Positions 35,087-43,240 of a stretch of 64,000 nucleotides of DNA are shown one piece after another. Made by a program: the position numbers and the translations under genes. The number at the start of each line of letters is the position of its first letter. Positions within the stretch are counted from its first letter, which is position 1. Source of the stretch: Nitrospira sp. UBA6493 (lineage in GTDB: Bacteria; Nitrospirota; Nitrospiria; Nitrospirales; Nitrospiraceae); the NCBI GenBank assembly GCA_002435325.1, contig DJMJ01000041.1, forward strand, positions 132,445 through 196,444. The letters are read 5' to 3'. Under the pieces are notes generated by a model. It did not search any database and was not told where the DNA came from. It saw only the letters and a list, made by a program, of their open reading frames with translations.

Positions 35087-35112
35087 ATTAACCAAATCGA
35101 TTAACCAAACAG
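35087..35112. repeat. Tandem 13-nt direct repeat, possible operator
   Basis: ATTAACCAAATCG and ATTAACCAAACAG in direct tandem, identical over 11 of 13 positions. It lies immediately upstream of the ribosome-binding site of the 35073 gene and in the long leader region of hemL. Confidence 0.5.
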
Positions 35113-35309
35113 ATACCCGTAACAACAGCAAGAGTTGGGCCTTAACATGTGGTATTGTGAGTCTTCAGAATCTGCCAGAAATCAGCGTTCCTTGCCGATT
35201 CCGCAGAATATCCTGCTGTATCCAATCGGCTCGCACATATCTTTTGCGGCACAATTTGTCCCCACGTGAGACATTTCTCGTCTGCGGTCTCGACGCGGTT
35301 GCAACTTCC

Positions 35310-35338
35310 TTGACCAACACAAGCGAGCATGTTAGGGT
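35310..35338 (+). promoter_or_regulatory. Candidate promoter for hemL
   Basis: TTGACC (35310-35315), 17-nt spacer, TAGGGT (35333-35338), 11 nt before ATG 35350. No Shine-Dalgarno lies between -10 and start. Confidence 0.4.
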
Positions 35339-35349
35339 GCGCCCCCATT

Positions 35350-36633
35350 ATGAAGACGACCCGCTCCGCGAAACTTTTTGCCGATGCTCAGCAACTCATT
35401 CCCGGTGGAGTGAACAGCCCTGTCCGCGCCTTCCGCTCGGTTGGCGGACAGCCACGGTTCATCAAGCGCGCGAAAGGCGCGAAACTCTATGACGTCGACG
35501 GCAATACCTATCTCGACTATGTGCTGTCGTGGGGGCCGATGATTCTGGGCCATGCGGCGCCGGCCATTATCCGCGCCATCAAGAAGGCCGCCGACAACGG
35601 CACCAGCTACGGCGCACCGACGGAATTGGAAGTCACGCTGGCCCGCATGATCCGCAACGCTTTCCCGTCGATGGAGAAGGTCCGCCTGGTCAGTTCCGGC
35701 ACCGAAGCGGTGATGAGTGCCATTCGTGTGGCCCGCGGCTTCACGAAGCGGGACAACATCTTGAAATTCGAAGGGTGCTATCACGGACACAGCGACTACC
35801 TGTTGGCCAAGGCCGGATCAGGCCTCGCCACGCTGGGCATCCCCGACTCACTCGGCGTTCCCGCGGACTTCGCCAAACACACCCTCACCGTACCCTACAA
35901 TGATATCGATGCCGTACGACGCATCATCGCCGAGCAGGGCAAGACCCTGGCCTGTATCATCCTGGAACCGATTGCCGGCAACATGGGCGTAGTGCCGCCC
36001 GCACCGGAATTTTTGTCCGCACTACGCAAGCTGACGTCGGAGAATGACATCCTGCTCGTGTTCGACGAAGTGATTTCAGGATTCCGCGTGGGATACGGAG
36101 GCGCGCAAGGGCTCTACGGCATCAAGCCGGATCTCACCGTGCTGGGGAAAATCATCGGCGGGGGCTTGCCGGTCGGCGCGTACGGCGGACGAAAAGAGAT
36201 TATGGATTTGATCGCCCCGTCAGGACCGGTCTACCAGGCTGGCACACTCTCAGGCAATCCGCTGGCAGTATCCGCAGGCATTGAAACCCTCAAGCAGTTG
36301 AAGAAAAAGAGTGTCTATAAAAAACTCGAGACCCAATCGGCCACGCTGGCCAAGGGCATCGGGGAAGCGGCGAAGAAAGCCGGCATTCCGCTCACCCAAA
36401 CGCGCGTAGGGTCCATGCTTACCTCGTTTTTCCTCTCAGGCCCGGTGACTGATTGGAATACCGTGAAGCAAGCCGACACCAAGCGCTACGGCCAGTTCTT
36501 TCATAAGATGCTGGAGCAGGGCATCTACCTGGCTCCGTCACAATTCGAAGCCGCGTTTCTCTCCACCGCCCATACGTCTCAGGATATCGAGAAGACGATC
36601 CGCGCCGCCCACGCTGCGTTCAAAAGCCTGTAA
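35350..36633 (+). CDS. hemL: Glutamate-1-semialdehyde 2,1-aminomutase
   Basis: PLP enzyme converting glutamate-1-semialdehyde to 5-aminolevulinate for heme and siroheme via the C5 pathway. The 427-residue sequence begins FADAQQLIPGGVNSPVRAF. It has SSGTEAVMSAIRVARGFT, GCYHGHSDYLL, FDEVISGFRVGYGGAQ and the PLP lysine in LGKIIGGGLPVGAYGGR. The C-terminus matches HemL throughout. ATG 35350 is used; ATG 35329 in frame would add seven residues and overlap the predicted -10. The 276 nt upstream hold the direct repeat and no other gene. Confidence 0.97.
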   Translation: MKTTRSAKLFADAQQLIPGGVNSPVRAFRSVGGQPRFIKRAKGAKLYDVDGNTYLDYVLSWGPMILGHAAPAIIRAIKKAADNGTSYGAPTELEVTLARMIRNAFPSMEKVRLVSSGTEAVMSAIRVARGFTKRDNILKFEGCYHGHSDYLLAKAGSGLATLGIPDSLGVPADFAKHTLTVPYNDIDAVRRIIAEQGKTLACIILEPIAGNMGVVPPAPEFLSALRKLTSENDILLVFDEVISGFRVGYGGAQGLYGIKPDLTVLGKIIGGGLPVGAYGGRKEIMDLIAPSGPVYQAGTLSGNPLAVSAGIETLKQLKKKSVYKKLETQSATLAKGIGEAAKKAGIPLTQTRVGSMLTSFFLSGPVTDWNTVKQADTKRYGQFFHKMLEQGIYLAPSQFEAAFLSTAHTSQDIEKTIRAAHAAFKSL

Positions 36634-36690
36634 ACTCGACCGTTACTCGTATCTCGCCAGATACAAAAGAGCAGCCATTTCGATACAACA

Positions 36691-36733
36691 ACGGCCTTGC
36701 GGGTTGATCAAAACGATCGTCCAGCAAGGCCGT
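36691..36733. terminator. Candidate bidirectional hairpin between hemL and 36820 gene
   Basis: ACGGCCTTGC (36691-36700) and GCAAGGCCGT (36724-36733) form a perfect 10-bp stem around a 23-nt loop that contains a smaller GATC/GATC stem. It lies between convergent genes. No U-tract follows on either strand. Confidence 0.45.
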
Positions 36734-36819
36734 AGCTGCATTCAACCAGAGCGTCCTTTAAGTCAGTTCAACCCGGAACGCCGCGAGCAAGACGCTGACG
36801 TGCTGTTTTGAACAGCGTT

Positions 36820-37050
36820 CTATTCGTCGTCCTCGTCGTCCATATCCAACGCTTCCTGCCGCTTTTGCTCCTCCATCGCATTATGGAGCAACATGCGGAT
36901 AAACATCGAATAGAGCGAGCCTTTTTCAAGCGTGCCGCCAGGCGGAATCGCAATCTTCCCTTCCTTGATCATCTTATCCATCCATACCTTCTGATCCGGG
37001 GCGATCAGAATCGGGACTTCCACCAAACCGACTCGTCCAAACATTTCCAT
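36820..37050 (-). CDS. Conserved small acidic-tailed protein
   Basis: 76 residues. A short strand (VGLVEVPILIAPDQKVWM), then a helix-rich middle (SLYSMFIRMLLHNAMEEQKRQ) and a strongly acidic tail (ALDMDDEDDE). GAGGG lies about 9 nt before ATG 37050, a good ribosome-binding site. No signal or TM. I recognise no family. The clear ribosome-binding site, the codon bias and the non-overlapping position support it. Confidence 0.65.
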   Translation of the reverse strand: MEMFGRVGLVEVPILIAPDQKVWMDKMIKEGKIAIPPGGTLEKGSLYSMFIRMLLHNAMEEQKRQEALDMDDEDDE

Positions 37051-37181
37051 AATCTATCCCTCCGCGACCCTGTCGCTTATGAGCTATCAGCCATGACCTA
37101 TCGGCTCTGAAAATGCCACGCCGTTTTCCCCGTTGTCAACCAAACCGCTCCTGGCACGAGGTGTGCGAATGCGATGCGGTC

Positions 37182-37765
37182 ATGCAACACCACACCGTCC
37201 CCCTTCTGGCCTGCCTGCTCCTCTGCCTGAACGGCATGACTCCGGCAATGGTCGCTCAGGCCACGAAGCTCTCCGCTTCCAATAGGGATCGACCGTTCCG
37301 CAAAATTGCGAGCTGTGTTGGAGTCCATCGGCAGGTGACTCCAATCGGCTGCCCTCAACCTTACAACCCTATCGCCCCCATCACCCGCGAAGCAGCCGCC
37401 CCCACCGCCGACCCTCAGGCCGGTACAAAATTACACCCTATCAGAAACAGATTCAGCCCTCCGCACTCCGCCGCCTGCTTAGACCGAGGCTTCCGTACAA
37501 CCAACCAATCTCGGCAGTCGACGGCGACACCTTGCGGATGGGCTCCGAACGCATCCGGCTCAGAGGCATCGACACGCCGGAACTATCCGAGCCAGGCGGT
37601 CAGGAGGCAAAACAGCGCCTCGAACAACTGCTGCATGACGGACCCATCCGCGTCGTGCCTTACGGACAAGATGTCTACGGCCGCACCGTCGCCGACGTCT
37701 TCGTGAACGGGAGAAATGTGTCGGAGGTGCTGAAGCAGGAAGGGTTCGCAAAGCCGCAGTCCTAA
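37182..37765 (+). pseudogene. Staphylococcal-nuclease-like protein, frameshifted and C-terminally short
   Basis: The nuclease core is read in one frame: AVDGDTLRMGSERIRLRGIDTPELSE then VYGRTVADVFVNGRNVSEVL, with the catalytic Arg, Glu and Arg and Ca-site Asp of thermonucleases. In that frame there is no ATG, GTG or TTG between a stop at about 37284 and the core. A signal peptide (VPLLACLLLCLNGMTPAMVAQA) is encoded in another frame from ATG 37182. Joining them near 37410-37430 gives a plausible secreted protein, so a frameshift is inferred. The protein also stops after EGFAKPQS, missing the usual last helices. Confidence 0.7.
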
Positions 37766-37993
37766 TTGACCTCATCCACACGAGAAATCACTTGGAGTCA
37801 CGCCTCAATCCTGGCAGGATGCCGCAAACGTCTTATCCAACCTCTTAAGACTCATGACTACTGTTACGGGAGCAGATCCTAATGAGCAAACATTGTCATG
37901 ACATCGGAATGCCGTGGCCATTTACCGGTGCAAAGAACACAGCAACGGCTTCGTATCGTCATGCCATCTTACGCATCACTCATGAGGAAGACA

Positions 37994-38383
37994 ATGGCGG
38001 ATGGCTGCATGCCGCGTAACGATATCGAAGACCGCGTGCGTGAGGCTCGAATTCTTGCTCTTGTACGTGGCATTCACTCAACCGTCTACATCGTGATGGT
38101 CGCTTCGATCTTTTTCCTGCTCTACGCAGGCGTGACGGGATACGTCGGCCTCTGGCTCTGGGTTGCGTTAGGTCTCCTTGCTATTGAGGCGGCAGTCTTT
38201 GCCGTCAACGGGATAAAGTGTCCGTTGACGGCGTTGGCCGTCCGCTATGGGGCTGTGACTGGCTACGCCTTCAACACGATGCTAACTGAACGCACGATAC
38301 GGTTCACGTTCAAGTTTTTCAGCTTTCTGATGGTGCTTGGTCTGGTACTGTTGGCGCTACGCTGGGCCGGTGTCCTCAAATGA
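37994..38383 (+). CDS. Small integral membrane protein
   Basis: 129 residues with three TM segments: STVYIVMVASIFFLLYAGV, VGLWLWVALGLLAIEAAVF and FFSFLMVLGLVLLALRW. A short charged N-terminus (DIEDRVREARILALV) precedes them. ATG 37994 is set by GAGGAAG just upstream; the frame from 37898 adds 32 residues without support. Loop residues GIKCPLTALAVRYG look conserved-like but I recognise no family. It is the first gene of the accessory stretch before the TIR gene. Confidence 0.65.
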   Translation: MADGCMPRNDIEDRVREARILALVRGIHSTVYIVMVASIFFLLYAGVTGYVGLWLWVALGLLAIEAAVFAVNGIKCPLTALAVRYGAVTGYAFNTMLTERTIRFTFKFFSFLMVLGLVLLALRWAGVLK

Positions 38384-38548
38384 CTGTTACCAATCCGTCA
38401 CTCGTAGGAGCCGGAGCAGCTCACTGCGCATGAAAATGGGTCAGGAGTCTTTCCTATCCCCGAAAAGGCAAAGAGGGAACATTACAAGTTAAGATTCCCT
38501 AAATGTACATTGTGTTTGGCAATGCTCATAAATTGATGGGACTACTCT

Positions 38549-39532
38549 ATGAACGCATTCATCAGTTGGTCCGGAAGCCGCGAATTGCTAATCGCCAAGG
38601 CCGTCAAGAAGTGGCTGTCGGCTGTCGTGCCGGAGATCGAATCCTTTGTCAGCCCCGACTTGCAGAAAGGCAAGCCCTGGTTTGCCGAGCTGGCGAAGGA
38701 ACTCAAGGACGCGGATATGGGATTCATGTGCCTGGCTCCGCCTCGCGTGGCGAGCGACTGGCAGTTAGTCGAGGCGGGCGCGATCTGGAAAGCGGCCGGA
38801 AGCGGGGGGCTGTTCCCGATCTGCTTCCACATCAGGGAGAAGGATGTCCCTGAACCTTTGCGCGCGTTTCAGATGACGCACTTCAACCAAGAGGATTTCC
38901 GGCGCCTGGCCAAGAGCGTGACGAGCCTCTGCCGAACACCCGGCTGGACAACGCCGCGCGAACGAGCCTTCCAGAAGAGCTGGCTCCAGCTGAAAAAGGG
39001 TGTCGACTCGGCCTTGCGTCAGCCGGACGACGGCGTGCATACGACGCGAGGGTTCATCCATGCCGTGGCCGGTGGCTGGTGGGAACGCGTATGGTCGGAA
39101 CAAGACACGACGAAATTGAGCTGGATGTGGTTCGAGCCATCCGCCGATGGAGCCAGTCAGACGATTACCGGGCATGGCTTCAACAAGAAGGGCTCATTTG
39201 CTTCCCAGTGGGAAACCATCCTCGTCTCCGTCCAGGCGCACCTGCCTGAGCCGATCCTGGAATATTATTGGGAAGGCCGGCATACCCATGAGCCCAATCT
39301 ACTGTTCGGAGGAAAATGCTCGATCCAATTCAGCATCTCGGCAAACGGGACCATCGATGAGGGAAGCGGGGAGTTCAAAGATGTGTGTATGAACGAGGCG
39401 CGGCTACCCACAACCAAGCTGGTCGCGCTCCAGCGGGCGACTCCGGAAGAAATCGCGATCATGACCGGCAAGAACATAACTATGCGAGCGCGGCGCACCC
39501 TCGCTGACAAGAAATTGAAAGGCTGGCTCTAG
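38549..39532 (+). CDS. TIR-domain protein with uncharacterised C-terminal domain
   Basis: 327 residues. Residues 1-145 form a bacterial TIR-like domain. The AFISWSGSRELLIAKAVKKW strand-helix, a DLQKGKPWFAELAKELKDAD BB-loop/helix segment and GFMCLAPPRVASDW lead to the motif Trp-x3-EAG. That motif contains the Glu corresponding to the NAD-cleaving residue of active TIR domains. PEPLRAFQMTHFNQEDFRRL follows, as in this family. Residues 170-327 (for example WWERVWSEQDTTKLSWMWF, EPILEYYWEGRHTHEP) look beta-rich and I do not recognise them. TIR proteins of this type often act in antiphage defence. No partner gene is visible. Confidence 0.8.
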   Translation: MNAFISWSGSRELLIAKAVKKWLSAVVPEIESFVSPDLQKGKPWFAELAKELKDADMGFMCLAPPRVASDWQLVEAGAIWKAAGSGGLFPICFHIREKDVPEPLRAFQMTHFNQEDFRRLAKSVTSLCRTPGWTTPRERAFQKSWLQLKKGVDSALRQPDDGVHTTRGFIHAVAGGWWERVWSEQDTTKLSWMWFEPSADGASQTITGHGFNKKGSFASQWETILVSVQAHLPEPILEYYWEGRHTHEPNLLFGGKCSIQFSISANGTIDEGSGEFKDVCMNEARLPTTKLVALQRATPEEIAIMTGKNITMRARRTLADKKLKGWL

Positions 39533-39995
39533 CGCTATCGCGGCTGTTTCAGGTGCCACTCGTGACTCTGCCACCCTGTGCGTTTACGCTCAATGGCGAC
39601 ATTCTCTGCACCAGCGCTTTCAGCGGCAGCGCCAGCCTCTCGTTGACTCTCACCCCTCAAGTGAAGGGAAACGAATACTCCCACTGTTGCACTTGTCACC
39701 AGCACCGTCCTGGCTGAATGACCTGTAATGCCTCACCGGTTCCATTTGCATCACAAACTTCGTAAGTTTTTCTACATAATCCATTGAAAACAGATCGTCG
39801 CGTTGTTTCTTATCTTATCCAGTCATTGGCACAGTCCCTGCTCCCTAACAAATAAAGGGAGGTTTCCTGTTCTTCACCCGATGAGGAGAGGGTTCGTATT
39901 GCCTGGCAACGCGGGCAAACACCTGACTCTGACATTGAAGAGACCGCCGACACAGCTGAATAGATCCTGTTTCTCAACACGAAAGGAGCGCCCTG
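39533..39995. other. 463-nt intergenic stretch
   Basis: There is no convincing gene. A weak hairpin followed by T residues (AAACTT CGT AAGTTT, 39755-39769) may terminate the TIR transcript. A short plus-strand open stretch just after 39550 encodes a Ser/Thr/Leu-rich peptide that could be a gene remnant. AAAGGAG near 39982 is the ribosome-binding site of the next gene. Confidence 0.4.
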
Positions 39996-41024
39996 ATGCG
40001 AAGGACGTACGATTCAACCCTGAAAGCCACCGTCACCCTCGATGATGCAGGCCACGTGCGAGGGCTCAACCACCTCGATGAATATCGAGAGATAGAGAAT
40101 CTCCGCGGACGCGAGGCCGCACAGGCCTATATCCTCGAAATCGCTGGGCCCCTCAACATCGCCCCGGAGACGCTCCGCAACCTCGATCAACCCATCTCGT
40201 ACTTCGACCCTCTGACCCAGGAGATTGAATACCGGTTCAGCGAGGAAAAGGCTGCGTTCGACGCCGTGACCTATGCCTACTATCAAACCTATCTCAATCT
40301 CCCGGTCTGGGGTGCCGGCATCACCGCGACCATCAAACAGGCGCCGGCGCGTGCCGTCGCATCGACGAACACGAGCGCGCTGGGCATCGACGCCGCTATG
40401 CCATCAGCCCAGGCAATTGCCTGCTATCGCCGGTTGTTCGCCACTGCCGAGAAGGCTGACCCCGCTCTTTCTCGCTTTGTGGCCAAACAATCGAAAGCCT
40501 CCGAGATAAGCGGCGCTCGTCTGCTGACCGACATTCTGAGCAAGGCCACCAAATCCGCGAAGGAACTCACCGACAAGCAAACAGCCTCCCGGCTGATTCG
40601 TGGGCGCTTCTTCGTCTACCGCTACGAGGCGGCAAGACGCATCACCGACCACCCTCAACCAGAATCAGCACCAGGCCCCAACGCAAAGGAGAAGGCCACG
40701 ACGCAACCGGGTGACCGGCCGCTCTCCGGCACGCCCCCGACGCTGCCCCTGCCACCTCTGCCCAAATCCATCCGCGACGGAGAGTGGTATGTCGTGGCCG
40801 AACTAATCGTGCACCTGCCGTTCGAAGGGCGCCCGATGAACTGGCGCATCTTGATGGACGTGGAGACCAACTCCGTGCTCTATGCGCGGGCGCTCATTTC
40901 CCCGGTGAACGGGTTGATCTTCTCGGCCGATCCCATCACCTTGACGGCAACGCCGCTAATTCCCCTGCCGCCAACACCGCGACGCTCAACCTGGTCCGCA
41001 GCAGTGCCACCCTGCCAGGTCTGA
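39996..41024 (+). CDS. Secreted-type metalloprotease, N-terminal propeptide part (frameshifted)
   Basis: The first frame of a long gene. The encoded N-terminal region (YDSTLKATVTLDDAGHVRGL, QAYILEIAGPLNI, FDAVTYAYYQTYLNLPVWG) resembles an FTP/PepSY-like propeptide of thermolysin-type or fungalysin-type secreted proteases, although no signal peptide is visible. ATG 39996 has a strong AAAGGAG ribosome-binding site. The frame follows good coding sequence to ADPITLT (about 40945) and then drifts into Pro/Thr-rich noise before stopping at 41024. The continuation is in the -1 frame from about 40946. Adding one G in the GACGG run restores a single open frame of about 980 residues. Confidence 0.7.
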   Translation: MRRTYDSTLKATVTLDDAGHVRGLNHLDEYREIENLRGREAAQAYILEIAGPLNIAPETLRNLDQPISYFDPLTQEIEYRFSEEKAAFDAVTYAYYQTYLNLPVWGAGITATIKQAPARAVASTNTSALGIDAAMPSAQAIACYRRLFATAEKADPALSRFVAKQSKASEISGARLLTDILSKATKSAKELTDKQTASRLIRGRFFVYRYEAARRITDHPQPESAPGPNAKEKATTQPGDRPLSGTPPTLPLPPLPKSIRDGEWYVVAELIVHLPFEGRPMNWRILMDVETNSVLYARALISPVNGLIFSADPITLTATPLIPLPPTPRRSTWSAAVPPCQV

Positions 41025-42943
41025 CCGCACCGGCGCCCGGCAGCAATCAAGCGCTCACGGGAAGTTACGTGCAAATCTCCGATTTCGAACTCGCGACAGC
41101 TGCCCCGCCCACTGAAGCACCAGGAACCAATTTTGATTATCAGGCCCGCACCAACAATTTCGCCGCGGTCAACGCCTATTACCACTGCGACCGCTTTTTC
41201 AGGTTGGTCGAAAACCTTGGCTTTCCCCTCAGCAGCTACTTCAACGGCACGAGCTTCCCGGTTCCCGTCGATCATCGCGGGCGATACGGATCGGTCAACG
41301 GGATTGAGCGCAACGCGTCCTGCTCCGGCGATGGCGACGGCATTGCCAACGTCGACTTCGAGCTTGCGGATCTGACCGATACCACGAATCCCATGGGGAT
41401 TGCCGCCGACTGGCGGGTGGTCCTCCACGAACTGGGCGGCCACGGCATTCTGTACGACCACGTTGGAACGGCCAACTTCGGATTTGCCCACAGTGCCGGC
41501 GACAGCTTTGCCGTGATCCTCAACGATCCGAACACCCAAGCCACCGATCGATTTGAAACGTTTCCCTGGGTCAGCTTCATCGGCCGGCGTCATGATCGCA
41601 CGGTAGCGGCAGGCTGGGGCTGGGGAGGCAGCCAGGACCTCGGCGGATATAACAGTGAGCAGATCCTCGCCACCACGATGTTTCGGGTCTATCGCTCCAT
41701 CGGCGGGGACTCGACCAGCCTGGCGCGGCGGGAATTCGCGGCCCGCTGCATGGCCTACCTGATGCTGCGCGCGGTGGGCACCCTCACCCCGACCAGCAAC
41801 CCGAGTTCGCCCGCGCAGTTCCTCAGCGCCCTGCTCACCGCTGATGCCGGAAATTGGACATCGGAAGGGATCTTCGGCGGAGCCTATGGAAAGGTATTCA
41901 CCTGGTCCTTCGAAAAACAGAACCTCAATGGCGGCGCCAAGCCCACCGTCGATGTCTACATCGACGATGGCCGGGCCGGCGAATACGACTATCTTCCCGT
42001 TCATTGGGCCACCACCACAATCTGGAACAGGCGTCATGCCGATGGGGGCACCGGACACGAAGAAGCAGCGCTGGGGGAAACTAACTATGCCTATGTAAAG
42101 ATCAAGAACCGGGGCACCTCGGTCGCCAACAATGTCATCGTAAAGGGCTACCACTGCAAACCCTCGGCCGGGGTGCTCTGGCCCAACGATCTGCAACCCA
42201 TGACCACAACGCAACTGTCGGCCGGCACACTCCAGCCCAACAACGCCGAAGAAAAGACGGTCGGCCCATTCGAATGGACCTCCGTCACCAACGCCTGGGG
42301 TCACGACTGCATGCTCATGATCGTGTCGGTCACCGGCGACCCCAGCAACGTCGACAACTTCACAGCGGGAGAAGTCGTCGAGGATTGGCGCCTCGTGCCG
42401 AACGACAACAATGTCGGGCAGCGCAACGTGACCCTTGTACCGGGCAGCGGACTGCGTGGTTTGATCGCCGGACTGCATGGCAAAGGTTTCTGGGTCGGCA
42501 ATCCAGGACGCACCGCCGCAACGATTGCCGTCACAATTGCGCTCCCGCCGCTGTTGGCCCGCCGCGGCTGGCGAATCGAGTTGCGTGACATGCCGTCCAA
42601 CGGGATACGCCTGAAAGCCCGCGAGCAACGGCTTGTAACCTTCGCGGTCCATGCGGGCGAACCCTTCACCAAGGCCGACGCTATGGCCACGACCGAACGG
42701 GATATTGTGGTCACCGCGACGGCAGACGGCGCGACCACCGGCGGAATGGTCTACCGGATCGACCCCGAGATCGATATGCCGTTTAACGACCGCACGCCAG
42801 ATGACCGCAAGGAAGGGTGCCGCGACAAGGCCAAACGCCTCCTTGAGTGTCTGGACCTGCCCAGTGGCAAGGTGAAACGGGTGCGCGTCCGCAAAGTCGC
42901 CATCGACGTGGAGATGGGAGAAGACGACTGCTGTTGCGACTAG
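40946..42943 (+). CDS. Metalloprotease-like protein, catalytic and C-terminal part (frameshifted)
   Basis: Continuation of the gene starting at 39996. From GNAANSPAANTATLNLVRSS the sequence leads to a peptidase-like core with WRVVLHELGGHGILYDHVG, an HExxxH variant rather than HExxH, and then FGFAHSAGDSFAVILNDP. Later beta domains (VTLVPGSGLRGLIAGLHGKG, FWVGNPGRTAATIAVTIAL) look like secreted adhesion or CARDB-like modules. The C-terminus ends in CCCD. The open frame extends 5' to 40784, but that part is a shadow of the upstream frame. I cannot assign a precise peptidase family. Confidence 0.65.
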   Translation, partial: GNAANSPAANTATLNLVRSSATLPGLTAPAPGSNQALTGSYVQISDFELATAAPPTEAPGTNFDYQARTNNFAAVNAYYHCDRFFRLVENLGFPLSSYFNGTSFPVPVDHRGRYGSVNGIERNASCSGDGDGIANVDFELADLTDTTNPMGIAADWRVVLHELGGHGILYDHVGTANFGFAHSAGDSFAVILNDPNTQATDRFETFPWVSFIGRRHDRTVAAGWGWGGSQDLGGYNSEQILATTMFRVYRSIGGDSTSLARREFAARCMAYLMLRAVGTLTPTSNPSSPAQFLSALLTADAGNWTSEGIFGGAYGKVFTWSFEKQNLNGGAKPTVDVYIDDGRAGEYDYLPVHWATTTIWNRRHADGGTGHEEAALGETNYAYVKIKNRGTSVANNVIVKGYHCKPSAGVLWPNDLQPMTTTQLSAGTLQPNNAEEKTVGPFEWTSVTNAWGHDCMLMIVSVTGDPSNVDNFTAGEVVEDWRLVPNDNNVGQRNVTLVPGSGLRGLIAGLHGKGFWVGNPGRTAATIAVTIALPPLLARRGWRIELRDMPSNGIRLKAREQRLVTFAVHAGEPFTKADAMATTERDIVVTATADGATTGGMVYRIDPEIDMPFNDRTPDDRKEGCRDKAKRLLECLDLPSGKVKRVRVRKVAIDVEMGEDDCCCD

Positions 42944-42959
42944 CGTTACCTTGAGCCGG

Positions 42960-43003
42960 CGGCGAAGCCGATCGCTTGTGCACACAGGCGGTCGGCTTCG
43001 CCG
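42960..43003. terminator. Candidate hairpin after metalloprotease gene
   Basis: CGGCGAAGCCGA (42960-42971) and TCGGCTTCGCCG (42992-43003) make a perfect 12-bp stem with a 20-nt loop, 17 nt after the stop. No U-tract follows. It could serve the convergent minus-strand operon too. Confidence 0.5.
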
Positions 43004-43126
43004 GGCGCACAACAAGCAGGGAAAATGAGCCGAAAGATAGACGACGGTCGGGTATGGAAGAAGGGTAACCGAACCGGTATGAGCAAATGAAGAAGACCGG
43101 GGTGAGAGAAACAAGTTTCCGGTAAC

Positions 43127-43240
43127 TTACGGCTTCTTCTTGTTCTTCTCCGCCGGGGTCTCCGAAAACAGCAGCCAGCCGAGCACGATAAATCCAATAG
43201 CGACGCCCGTGACGGCCAACCAGGTTCCAAGCTTATCCAT
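43127..43240 (-). CDS. 37-residue membrane protein
   Basis: An ORF of 37 codons. MDKLGTWLAVTGVA continues into a single hydrophobic helix (IGFIVLGWLLF) and a Lys-rich C-terminus (EKNKKKP), a typical single-span protein. Its ATG (43240-43238) directly abuts the TAA of the thioesterase gene (43243-43241), with AGGGAAA just upstream, so it is translationally linked to that gene. I recognise no homologue. Confidence 0.7.
   Translation of the reverse strand: MDKLGTWLAVTGVAIGFIVLGWLLFSETPAEKNKKKP

Noticed and set aside
39803..40045. 80-residue plus-strand frame in the gap before the metalloprotease
   Set aside because: It overlaps the strong ribosome-binding site and start of the 39996 gene and has no recognisable sequence.
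40880..43114. 744-residue minus-strand open frame opposite the metalloprotease
   Set aside because: The plus strand shows recognisable protein sequence and a strong ribosome-binding site for the full gene; the minus frame has no domain and low-complexity composition.
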